From: Polaribacter sp. KT25b
Lineage (GTDB): Bacteria; Bacteroidota; Bacteroidia; Flavobacteriales; Flavobacteriaceae
Direction: 5' to 3'
DNA length: 64,000 bases
Assembly: GCF_900105145.1 (NCBI RefSeq)
Contig: NZ_LT629752.1
Coordinates: 3,105,501-3,169,500, forward strand
In this document: positions 1-7,394 of the stretch, in pieces
Layout: each line of letters starts with the position of its first letter
Position numbering within the stretch: position 1 is the stretch's first letter
Notes under the pieces: generated by a model
Databases searched by the model: none
The model's input: the letters and a program-made list of their open reading frames with translations, nothing else
What the model was told of the DNA's origin: nothing
Program-made: the position numbers and the translations under genes

Positions 1-1380
1 CCTTCTTCTTTTGATAGAAGCATAGAACCTCCTTATGGAGAAACGCCTTCTTTAGCGGTTCCAGAAGTATATGAAAGTAGTTTAGAAAATGGTTTAAAAA
101 TATTTGGAATTGAAAGCAACGAAGTACCACTTGTTCGTTTTAATATTACTATTGATGGCGGACAATTATTAGAATCTTTCGATAAATTAGGAGTTGCAAA
201 TTTAACTGCAGACTTATTAAATAAAGGAACTAAAACCAAAACGGTTAAAGAACTAGAAGAAGCTATTCAAGAATTAGGTGCTTCTATTTATGTGTATTCT
301 AATACAGAAAATATTACTTTAAGCGGAACTACTTTAGCTAAAAACTACAACAAAACATTAGCTTTAGCACAAGAGATGCTTTTAGAACCTCGTTTTGATG
401 AAACAGAATTCGATTTATTAAAAAAAGCAACAATTGCAAATTTACGTCAAGATGAAGCAGACCCTAATGCTGTTGCAAGAAATACTTATAACGAATTAAT
501 TTACGGAAAAGACAATATTCGTTCTAAAAACACTTTAGGAAGTGTAGCATCCGTAGAAAAAATAACTATTGATGATCTTAAAATATTTTACAAAAACTAT
601 ATTTCGCCTTCAGTTGCAAAAATATTAGTGGTTGGTGATATTTCTAAAGAAAAAGTAGTTGCTTCATTAACTAGCTTAAACAAAAATTGGATTGCTAAAG
701 AAGTTACAATTCCTGAATATAAAACTCCAGAAGCACCTACAAAACCTACAGTTTATTTTTATGATATTCCAAATGCAAAACAATCTGTTTTACAATTTGG
801 TGCGCCTGCTTTAGCTGCAACTGATAAAGATTTTTATGCTGCTTCTGTTATGAATTATATTTTAGGTGGTGGTGGTTTTGCATCGCGTTTAACACAAGAA
901 TTACGTGAAGGAAAAGGTTATACGTACGGAATTCGTTCTGGATTTTCTGGAACAAAAGCAAAAGGTGCTTTTACCATTTCTAGTGGCGTAAGAAGTAATG
1001 TTACTTTAGAATCTGCACAATTGGTTAAGAAAATTTTAGAAGATTACCCAATTACATTTTCTGATAAAGATTTAGAAACCACAAAAAGTTTCTTAATAAA
1101 AAGTAACGCTAGAGCTTTTGAAACTGATAGAGCTAAATTAAATATGTTAGCCAACATAAGTAATTATGATTTAAAACCAGACTATGTTAAAGACAGAGAA
1201 AACACTGTTAATAATATGACTAAAGAACAAATTACAACGTTAGCTAATAAATATGTAAATCCTAATAAAATGATTTGGTTAGTTGTTGGTGATGCAGAAA
1301 CGCAATTACAAAGAATGAAAGAATTAGGTTATGGAGAACCCGTTTTATTAAACGAAAGACAAAAGCAAATAAAAAACTAA
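1..1380 (+). CDS. M16-family (insulinase-like) peptidase, C-terminal half, 5' truncated by the window edge
   Basis: The reading frame is open from base 1 to the TAA at 1378-1380 (459 codons), so the gene begins upstream. The visible part covers one M16 N-domain followed by a second module. In the first module the usual HxxEH zinc motif is absent: where it should stand, the sequence reads GVANLTADLL. The later GGGGFASRL...GKGYTYG stretch (about nt 864-930) matches the conserved Arg/Tyr region of M16B peptidases. This is typical of the non-catalytic half of two-module or paired M16 proteins, in which the active HxxEH module lies upstream. It is probably exported (envelope or periplasm), but the signal peptide is outside the window. 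A strong hairpin terminator follows the stop. The family is clear; the substrate is unknown. Confidence 0.85.
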   Translation, partial: PSSFDRSIEPPYGETPSLAVPEVYESSLENGLKIFGIESNEVPLVRFNITIDGGQLLESFDKLGVANLTADLLNKGTKTKTVKELEEAIQELGASIYVYSNTENITLSGTTLAKNYNKTLALAQEMLLEPRFDETEFDLLKKATIANLRQDEADPNAVARNTYNELIYGKDNIRSKNTLGSVASVEKITIDDLKIFYKNYISPSVAKILVVGDISKEKVVASLTSLNKNWIAKEVTIPEYKTPEAPTKPTVYFYDIPNAKQSVLQFGAPALAATDKDFYAASVMNYILGGGGFASRLTQELREGKGYTYGIRSGFSGTKAKGAFTISSGVRSNVTLESAQLVKKILEDYPITFSDKDLETTKSFLIKSNARAFETDRAKLNMLANISNYDLKPDYVKDRENTVNNMTKEQITTLANKYVNPNKMIWLVVGDAETQLQRMKELGYGEPVLLNERQKQIKN

Positions 1381-1453
1381 CGTTAAAAGAGATAGCAGAA
1401 AAAAATATTAAAAGTTTTTTACAAATGATAAAAAGCTTAAAAATAAAGTTTTC

Positions 1454-1495
1454 ACTACAAAAACTCCAATCATTAACAATTGGAGTTTTTGTAGT
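1454..1495. terminator. Perfect 17-bp hairpin after the M16 gene
   Basis: The arm ACTACAAAAACTCCAAT (1454-1470) is followed, after an 8-nt loop, by its exact reverse complement (1479-1495). The T-rich side of the stem and the position 74 nt after the stop codon fit an intrinsic terminator for the M16 gene. Confidence 0.75.
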
Positions 1496-1552
1496 AATAA
1501 TTCATTCTCTAACTAACAAATTAATTTACACAACTTCTTAACCTTACTTTTA

Positions 1553-2494
1553 ATGAAATTTACAGGGAAACGTTATTTAGATTACTCCTCTTTTATAAAA
1601 TTGAACTTTGGAGAAAGAGTTCAAAAAATATCTTTAGATATTGGTTTTTCTTGTCCAAATAGAGACGGGTCTAAAGGTTTTGGCGGCTGTACGTATTGTA
1701 ACAATAATACTTTTAATCCAGATTACTGTGAACCTCAAAAAGGAATTAAACAACAATTAGAAGAAGGAATTTCTAGGTTTTCTACAAAATATAAATCTCA
1801 AAAATATTTAGCTTATTTTCAAGCCTACACAAATACATATTCAGATTTTGAATCTTTAAAAAGAATGTACGATGAAGCTTTAAGCGTTCCTAATGTTATT
1901 GGTTTAGTAATTGGCACAAGACCAGATTGTATTTCTGATGAAATAATCGATTATTTAGAATTATTATCAAAAAAACACTTTATTTCTTTAGAGTTTGGGG
2001 TAGAAAGCACCTTAAACAAAACCTTAGAAAAAGTAAACAGATGTCACTCTTATGATGAAACCATTGCAACTTATGAAAAATGTAAAAACAGAGGCTTTCA
2101 TTTAGGTGCACATTTAATTATTGGTTTACCTGGAGAAACAAAAAAGGATTTATTAAACCATGCAATTGAGGTTTCTAAATTACCAATTGACACTTTAAAA
2201 TTACACCATTTGCAAATTGTAAAACAATCTATAATGGCATCACAATACAAAAAAAATCCAGAAAATTTTGATCTTTTTACTTCAGAAAGTTATATCAAAT
2301 TTATTTCTGAATTTGTAACATTAGTAAGACCAAATTTAGTGATTGAACGCTTTATAAGTCAAGCGCCTTTTGATTTATTAATTGCTCCTAATTGGAACGG
2401 ACTTAAAAACTTTGAGATTGTTTCTAAAATTGATAAACAAATGGAACTAGAAAATACTTGGCAAGGAAAAAACTACATCAACAATGAAATTTAG
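1553..2494 (+). CDS. TIGR01212-family radical SAM protein (YhcC-like)
   Basis: This 313-residue protein carries the iron-sulfur ligands of the family as C34-X11-C46-X2-C49, within CPNRDG and GGCTYC. Downstream are the GLPGE motif (about residues 194-198) and a C-terminal radical SAM barrel. The family is cytosolic and widespread; its exact reaction is not established, although an RNA-modifying role has been suggested for related proteins. The length is normal. The start ATG begins MKFTGKRY, which matches the usual family N-terminus. The gene overlaps the following GNAT gene by 11 nt, so the two are probably co-transcribed. The family call is firm and the function open. Confidence 0.9.
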   Translation: MKFTGKRYLDYSSFIKLNFGERVQKISLDIGFSCPNRDGSKGFGGCTYCNNNTFNPDYCEPQKGIKQQLEEGISRFSTKYKSQKYLAYFQAYTNTYSDFESLKRMYDEALSVPNVIGLVIGTRPDCISDEIIDYLELLSKKHFISLEFGVESTLNKTLEKVNRCHSYDETIATYEKCKNRGFHLGAHLIIGLPGETKKDLLNHAIEVSKLPIDTLKLHHLQIVKQSIMASQYKKNPENFDLFTSESYIKFISEFVTLVRPNLVIERFISQAPFDLLIAPNWNGLKNFEIVSKIDKQMELENTWQGKNYINNEI

Positions 2495-2936
2495 AAAAGC
2501 AACAGAAAAAGATATTTATACAATCGTTGAAATGATGGCTGATGATATACTCGGCAAAAAAAGAGAAAACCTTCAAGATCCTTTGCCTACTTCATATATA
2601 AATGCTTTTAAAAAAATAGATACTGATGAAAATCAAGAACTTATTGTTCTGGAAAATGAAAACCTTGAAATTATTGGAACTTTACAATTATCATTTATTC
2701 AATATATTTCTTATTGCGGAGGAATTAGAGCACAAATAGAAAATGTTTTTATCAGAAAAGAGCAAAGAGGACTTGGAATTGGAAAAAAAATGTTTGAATG
2801 GGCAATAAATAGAGCTAAAGAAAAAAACGCTCACATGGTTCAATTAACCTCTGATAAAAAAAGACCAAGAGCAATTAAATTTTATGAAAACCTAGGTTTT
2901 AAAGCAACTCACGAAGGAATGAAATTACACTTTTAA
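2484..2936 (+). CDS. GNAT-family N-acetyltransferase
   Basis: This 150-residue protein has a standard GNAT fold: the N-terminal RKATEKDIYTIVEMM, beta strands carrying the IENVFI segment, and the acetyl-CoA loop QRGLGIGKKM (about residues 95-104), then the ARAIKFYENLGF-like C-terminal signature (RAIKFYENLGF). It should transfer an acetyl group from acetyl-CoA to an amine; the substrate cannot be read from the sequence. It starts inside the end of the radical SAM gene (11-nt overlap), suggesting translational coupling. It runs convergently into fabD, with a shared hairpin between them. Confidence 0.88.
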   Translation: MKFRKATEKDIYTIVEMMADDILGKKRENLQDPLPTSYINAFKKIDTDENQELIVLENENLEIIGTLQLSFIQYISYCGGIRAQIENVFIRKEQRGLGIGKKMFEWAINRAKEKNAHMVQLTSDKKRPRAIKFYENLGFKATHEGMKLHF

Positions 2937-2978
2937 CGCTCTAAATCAATTTGTTTATTTCAACTAAAAATCAGGCAT

Positions 2979-3009
2979 AAAAAAACGAACTCTCTCAAGT
3001 TCGTTTTTT
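2979..3009. terminator. Bidirectional hairpin terminator between the GNAT gene and fabD
   Basis: The arm AAAAAACGAACT pairs with AGTTCGTTTTTT around a 6-nt loop. A-tract and T-tract flank the stem on opposite sides, so it can terminate the convergent GNAT (+) and fabD (-) transcripts. Confidence 0.8.
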
Positions 3010-3034
3010 TTATTTATAACTAATTCTATAAAAT

Positions 3035-3922
3035 TTATTCAGGCAAAGTAGCGCCACTTGCAGCCATACGTCTATCAATTTTACGCATTAAACCTTGCAA
3101 CACTTTTCCTGGGCCAACTTCGATAAATTCAGTTGCACCATCAGCAATCATTGCTTGTATTGATTGCGTCCATTTTACAGGTGCTGTTAATTGAAGCATT
3201 AAGTTTTTCTTAATTTCATCAGGGTTTGTAACAGCACTTGCAGGTACATTTTGATAAACTGGGCAAGTTGGATTACTAAAAACAGTTGCTTCAATTGCAG
3301 CAGCTAATTCTTCTCTTGCAGGTTCCATCATTGGCGAATGAAATGCACCTCCAACAGGCAACATTACCGCCATTTTTGCACCTTTTTCTTTTAAGATTTC
3401 ACATGCTTTTTCTACTGCTTCAATTTCTCCAGAAATTACTAATTGACCTGGACAATTGTAATTTGCAGCAACAACAACACCATCAATTGCAGCACAAACC
3501 TCTTCAACCAAAGCATCTTCTAAACCAATAATTGCAGCCATTGTAGATTTCTGAACTTCACACGCTTTTTGCATTGCCAAAGCTCTTTGAGAAACCAATT
3601 TTAATCCGTCTTCAAAAGATAAAACTCCGTTTGCAACTAACGCCGATAATTCTCCTAAAGAATGACCTGCAACCATTTCTGGTTGAAAAGAATCTCCCAA
3701 AACCTTTGCTAAAATCACAGAATGTAAAAAAATTGCTGGCTGTGTAACTTTCGTTTCTTTTAATTGTTCAGCAGTTCCTTCAAACATAATATCTGTTATA
3801 GAAAAACCTAAAATCTTGTTTGCTTTTTCAAAGTATTCTTGCGCCAAACTAGATTTTTCGTATAAATCCAATCCCATTCCTGTAAATTGTGCTCCTTGTC
3901 CTGGAAAAATATATGCTTTCAT
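3035..3922 (-). CDS. fabD: Malonyl CoA-acyl carrier protein transacylase
   Basis: The 295-residue protein moves the malonyl group from CoA to acyl carrier protein, the first committed substrate-loading step of type II fatty acid synthesis in the cytosol. It shows the N-terminal FPGQGAQ motif, the nucleophile Ser88 in GHSLGE, Arg113 in SQRALAMQ and the catalytic His195 in GAFHSPMM. Length is normal for FabD. Its start follows a likely promoter element on the minus strand (CAAAAATA at 3965-3972, i.e. TATTTTTG). It faces the GNAT gene across a shared terminator and is divergent from the transporter gene that begins at 4116. The assignment is secure. Confidence 0.96.
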   Translation of the reverse strand: MKAYIFPGQGAQFTGMGLDLYEKSSLAQEYFEKANKILGFSITDIMFEGTAEQLKETKVTQPAIFLHSVILAKVLGDSFQPEMVAGHSLGELSALVANGVLSFEDGLKLVSQRALAMQKACEVQKSTMAAIIGLEDALVEEVCAAIDGVVVAANYNCPGQLVISGEIEAVEKACEILKEKGAKMAVMLPVGGAFHSPMMEPAREELAAAIEATVFSNPTCPVYQNVPASAVTNPDEIKKNLMLQLTAPVKWTQSIQAMIADGATEFIEVGPGKVLQGLMRKIDRRMAASGATLPE

Positions 3923-3964
3923 AAAATATGTGTTTTTGTAACTATTTATTCATTTAATATTTGG

Positions 3965-3972
3965 CAAAAATA
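3965..3972 (-). promoter_or_regulatory. Putative fabD -7 promoter element
   Basis: On the minus strand this reads TATTTTTG, a full match to the Bacteroidota -7 consensus TAnnTTTG, about 40 nt upstream of the fabD start. No TTG is found at the ideal -33 spacing, so support is from the -7 box and position only. Confidence 0.4.
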
Positions 3973-4103
3973 ATCATTTTTATTTGAAGCTATTTCCTGC
4001 TTTCCACTATATCTTTTTGTAAAAAACAAAAAGGATGCCGTTTCAATCAGGGCTAAGTCTATCAATGAACAAATAGCAATTCTAAAACTGATAAAATATT
4101 TAT

Positions 4104-4111
4104 TAACTTTG
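4104..4111 (+). promoter_or_regulatory. Putative -7 box immediately before the queuosine-precursor transporter
   Basis: TAACTTTG matches TAnnTTTG exactly and ends 4 nt before the ATG at 4116. Transcription would begin at or next to the start codon, implying a leaderless or near-leaderless mRNA. No good -33 TTG is seen. Confidence 0.4.
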
Positions 4112-4115
4112 CTCA

Positions 4116-4802
4116 ATGACAATAAAAGACAAACAATTAGCAGATAGTATTTATTTAATTCTTGCTGCATTATTTATAGCTTCTTTAGTTGCATCCAATT
4201 TAATTTTTCAAAAATTCTTTTATTGGGAACCTTTTGGTATTTATCGTTTTGAAATTTCTGTTGGAATTTTACCGTATCCAATTACATTTTTAATTACAGA
4301 TATTTTATCAGAAATCTATGGAAAGAAAAAAGCGAATCAAGTTGTAATTGCAGGAATTTTTGCTTCCTTTTTTTCAATGTTTATTATTTTAATTGCAGAT
4401 TTCACTCCTGCTATAACCAATTCTCCAATTAATGATAAAATTTTCCATCAAGTTTTTGGGTTATCTCCTTTAGCGGTTTTTGCTTCTATGATGGCGTATT
4501 TATTTGCACAATTTGTAGATATCAAAATATTTCACTTCTGGAAAAAACTAACCAATGGAAAACATTTATGGTTGCGAAATAATTTTTCCACATTTGCTTC
4601 TCAATTTATAGACACTTTTACAGTCGTTTTTCTATTATGCTCATTCAACGTTTTACCTTGGAATATTTTTACAAGTCTATTAATAAGTGGTTTTCTCTTT
4701 AAAATAATTATTGCAGCTTTGGATACGCCTGTTTTATATGGAGTTGTTTTTCTTTTTAGAAAAAGATTCAACTTAAAAGTTGGCGAAGAAATTTTGGAGT
4801 AA
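4116..4802 (+). CDS. yhhQ: Queuosine precursor transporter, YhhQ/VUT family
   Basis: This 228-residue inner-membrane protein has about six hydrophobic helices and the family-specific stretch PITFLITDILSEIYGKKKAN (about residues 57-76), followed by the FVDIKIFHFWKKLT and WLRNN segments. YhhQ proteins import queuosine precursors (preQ0/preQ1) for modification of tRNA wobble position 34. That is consistent with a queA homologue at 51895-52944, although the two genes are not linked. The start is supported by a promoter-like TAACTTTG 4 nt upstream, so this ATG may be read from a leaderless transcript. The family is certain; the exact transported base is inferred. Confidence 0.9.
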   Translation: MTIKDKQLADSIYLILAALFIASLVASNLIFQKFFYWEPFGIYRFEISVGILPYPITFLITDILSEIYGKKKANQVVIAGIFASFFSMFIILIADFTPAITNSPINDKIFHQVFGLSPLAVFASMMAYLFAQFVDIKIFHFWKKLTNGKHLWLRNNFSTFASQFIDTFTVVFLLCSFNVLPWNIFTSLLISGFLFKIIIAALDTPVLYGVVFLFRKRFNLKVGEEILE

Positions 4803-4845
4803 TTTTTGTAATTAACTCAAACAAGCTTCGTCTATATATTTAGAA

Positions 4846-5568
4846 ATGAAAATAAGAATGAAAAAAATAGGTTTATTATTAGTTGCCTTTTTATTGGTGT
4901 CGCAAGTAAATGCACAAACTGCTGTTTTTAATGATTTATTACGAAAACATGTTTCAAAAAACGGAATTGTAGATTACAAATCTTTCAAAAATGACGAGGC
5001 TAAATTAGACAACTACATTTCTTATTTAGAAAAAACTTCGCCAGCAGAATCTTGGTCAGAAAATAAACAAAAAGCCTTTTGGATAAACGCTTACAACGCA
5101 TATACTATCAAAATAATTTTAGAAAATTATCCATTAAAATCTATCTTAGATATCAAACAAGAAGGAAAAACTGCTTGGAAAATTCCTTTTGCTAAAGTTG
5201 GTCATAAAACTTATACGTTAGATTTTATAGAACATGAAATTTTACGAAAAAACTTTTCAGACCCAAAAATTCACGTTGGCGTAAATTGTGCTTCTGGTTC
5301 TTGTCCTAAATTAGGCAACAAAGCTTTTACAGAAGAAAACGTAGAAGCAGAATTAACGCGTTTAATGAAAGATTTCATCAACGATTCTTCAAGAAATAAA
5401 ATCTCTGAAAAGAAAGTTCAAATTTCTTCAATTTTCGATTGGTTTAAGGAAGATTTTACAAAAAACGGTTCTATTATCGACTTTTTTAACAAATATTCAG
5501 AAACTAAAATTAGCCCAAAAGCAAAAATTAGTTACTTAAAATACGACTGGACTTTAAACGGAAAATAG
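4846..5568 (+). CDS. DUF547 domain-containing secreted protein
   Basis: The 240-residue protein begins with a signal peptide (cleavage expected after VNAQ, about residue 24). It then carries a full DUF547 domain recognised by VDYKSFKND, KAFWINAYNAYTIKII, FIEHEILRK and GVNCASGSCPKL. DUF547 is common in Bacteroidota and marine bacteria; its biochemical role is unknown. The two Cys in NCASGSC may form a disulfide after export. An alternative start, MKKIGLLL at codon 5, would give a more typical signal peptide. The gene lies 43 nt after yhhQ and 38 nt before the AhpD-like gene, so it could share a transcript with either. Confidence 0.88.
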   Translation: MKIRMKKIGLLLVAFLLVSQVNAQTAVFNDLLRKHVSKNGIVDYKSFKNDEAKLDNYISYLEKTSPAESWSENKQKAFWINAYNAYTIKIILENYPLKSILDIKQEGKTAWKIPFAKVGHKTYTLDFIEHEILRKNFSDPKIHVGVNCASGSCPKLGNKAFTEENVEAELTRLMKDFINDSSRNKISEKKVQISSIFDWFKEDFTKNGSIIDFFNKYSETKISPKAKISYLKYDWTLNGK

Positions 5569-5606
5569 TACTTTTATTTTTCATCCAAAATAAACAAAAA
5601 AAACAA

Positions 5607-5942
5607 ATGTCAAAATCATATTACGATGCAGCCGATTTAAGAAAATTCGGAAAAATAACAGAATGGAATGAAGAACTTGGTAACAAGTTTTTTGATTATT
5701 ATGGTAAAGTTTTTGAAGAAGGTGCACTTACTGCTCGTGAAAAATCTTTAATTGCTTTGGCTGTTGCTCATACAGAACAATGCCCGTATTGTATAGATGC
5801 TTACACAAAAGACGGTTTGCAAAGAGGAATTACAAAAGAACAAATGATGGAAGCCATTCATGTTGGTGCTGCAATTAAAAGTGGTGCAACTTTAGTGCAT
5901 GGAGTTCAAATGATGAATAAAGTTAATAAATTAGAAATGTAA
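5607..5942 (+). CDS. Arsenosugar-cluster AhpD-like (carboxymuconolactone decarboxylase fold) protein
   Basis: This 111-residue all-helical protein belongs to the CMD/AhpD superfamily. It has the redox pair C59-P-Y-C62 within TEQCPYCIDAYTK and the C-terminal helix AIHVGAAIKSGATLVHGVQM. In classical AhpD the second Cys is followed by an HxxxH-type proton relay; here the position three residues on is Tyr66 instead of His. The sequence closely resembles the subgroup that co-occurs with ArsS-type radical SAM proteins (NCBI calls it arsenosugar biosynthesis-associated peroxidase-like protein). The neighbour downstream is exactly such a radical SAM protein, 197 nt away. Both cysteines are encoded by TGY, so this is not a selenoprotein. 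The role is inferred from context. Confidence 0.85.
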   Translation: MSKSYYDAADLRKFGKITEWNEELGNKFFDYYGKVFEEGALTAREKSLIALAVAHTEQCPYCIDAYTKDGLQRGITKEQMMEAIHVGAAIKSGATLVHGVQMMNKVNKLEM

Positions 5943-5951
5943 GCAGGCTCT

Positions 5952-6129
5952 AATTTTGCTTTTTAGCAAAATTTTAGAGATCGCTTATCCTGAGTTTTTC
6001 ACGAAGGATCTCATGAATCAAAATAACGTGAATCGCTTATCCTCAGAAAAAATTCACTTTAGAAAACAATTGTCTTCTCGAGCGCAGTCGAGAGATTATA
6101 TTTAGGTCTCGACTGCGCTCGACCTGACA
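5952..6129. repeat. REP-like intergenic repeat cluster between the AhpD-like gene and arsS
   Basis: The spacer holds three elements. First is a short hairpin, AATTTTGCT-TTTT-AGCAAAATT (5952-5973). Second is a direct repeat ATCGCTTATCC (5980-5990 and 6032-6042). Third is a 23-nt inverted repeat (6071-6093 with 6107-6129) whose inner 16 bp, TCGAGCGCAGTCGAGA, pair perfectly. The GC-rich palindrome stands out from the AT-rich surroundings and resembles dispersed intergenic palindromes often seen in flavobacterial genomes. It may act as a mRNA-stabilising or transcription-attenuating hairpin. No transposase is near. Confidence 0.7.
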
Positions 6130-6139
6130 GAATTAATAT

Positions 6140-7195
6140 ATGGCTACAAAATCATTAAAAGCAAGAAACAACGATATTGCAAATACATCTCGACAGATGG
6201 AAATTCTTTCTGAAGGAATTTTTGCTAATGGAGAATTACCAACTTTTGCAAACAAAATAAAAGAAACAAATCAGTTTCCTTTACGCCCAAAAACATTAGA
6301 AATTTTGCAAATAAACTTAGGTTATATGTGTAACCAAGTTTGCTCTCATTGTCATGTAGACGCTGGTCCAGATCGTAAAGAAATAATGACTATTGATACC
6401 ATGAATCAGTGTTTAGAAGTCATCAAAAAAACAAATGCACATACTTTAGATTTAACTGGTGGAGCGCCAGAGATGAATCCTAATTTTAGATGGTTTGTAG
6501 AAGAAGCAGCTAAAGCCGGAATTAAAGATTTTATTGTTCGCTCTAACTTAACAATTATTAGAGCTAATAAAAAATATTACGATTTACCAGAATTCTTTAA
6601 AAAACACAATGTACATATAGTTTCTTCAATGCCTCACTGGACGCGTGGAAAAACAGATAAACAAAGAGGAAGTGGAGTTTTTGATAAATCTATAAAAGCT
6701 TTACAAGAGTTAAATGCAGTAGGTTATGGTATGCCAGATTCTGATTTAAAATTAGATTTAGTGTACAATCCTTCAGGTGCATTTTTACCTGGAGATCAAA
6801 TGGCTTTAGAAAACGATTTTAAAAAGGCTTTAAAAGCTGATTTTAATATTGATTTTCATAGTTTATTTGCTATTACAAACTTACCTATCAGTCGTTTTTT
6901 AGATTATTTAATTGCATCAGAAAATTATGAAGATTATATGTTTGCTTTGGTTGATGCTTACAATCCTGCTGCTGTTGAAAATGTAATGTGTACAAATACA
7001 CTATCTATCAGTTGGGATGGTTGGTTGTATGATTGCGATTTTAATCAGATGCTAAATTTAAAAGTAAACGCTAAGGTAAAGCACATTTCAGAATATAATG
7101 AAGAGTTATTGCAAAATAGAAATATCATCATTAACCAACATTGCTATGGTTGTACTGCAGGTGCAGGTAGTAGCTGTCAGGGGGTTGTAGCTTAA
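6140..7195 (+). CDS. arsS: Arsenosugar biosynthesis radical SAM protein ArsS
   Basis: The 351-residue protein has the radical SAM cluster C64-X3-C68-X2-C71 (GYMCNQVCSHCHVDAGPDR), a GGAPEMNP motif after the first strand, and the family's C-terminal Cys-rich tail C335-Y-G-C338-TAGAGSS-C346. ArsS is known from cyanobacteria to attach the 5'-deoxyadenosyl group of SAM to dimethylated arsenic, giving a dimethylarsinoyl-adenosine. Some homologues place selenocysteine in the tail; here all three positions are TGT or TGC. Neighbours (AhpD-like protein before it; phosphorylase and TIGR04282 glycosyltransferase after it) fit the same pathway. No ArsM methyltransferase gene is present in the window. The family call is strong; activity is inferred. 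Confidence 0.88.
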   Translation: MATKSLKARNNDIANTSRQMEILSEGIFANGELPTFANKIKETNQFPLRPKTLEILQINLGYMCNQVCSHCHVDAGPDRKEIMTIDTMNQCLEVIKKTNAHTLDLTGGAPEMNPNFRWFVEEAAKAGIKDFIVRSNLTIIRANKKYYDLPEFFKKHNVHIVSSMPHWTRGKTDKQRGSGVFDKSIKALQELNAVGYGMPDSDLKLDLVYNPSGAFLPGDQMALENDFKKALKADFNIDFHSLFAITNLPISRFLDYLIASENYEDYMFALVDAYNPAAVENVMCTNTLSISWDGWLYDCDFNQMLNLKVNAKVKHISEYNEELLQNRNIIINQHCYGCTAGAGSSCQGVVA

Positions 7196-7394
7196 AATTT
7201 AAAGCAACAACCCATGCTATTTAATTATTGTATTTGCAAAAAATAAGTATAATTATTATGAATAACTTATTGTATTTGTAAAAAACGCATTTTTTCAATA
7301 ATATAACGCGTATTTTAATCTATGTTTTTGTATTTTGTGCATATCTCGATTTTATCACAAAAAATTAACCAAAACAAAAAATAAATCATTTTAA

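Noticed and set aside
6140..7195. ArsS as a selenoprotein
   Set aside because: The tail positions that hold selenocysteine in some homologues are TGC/TGT here, and there is no in-frame TGA.
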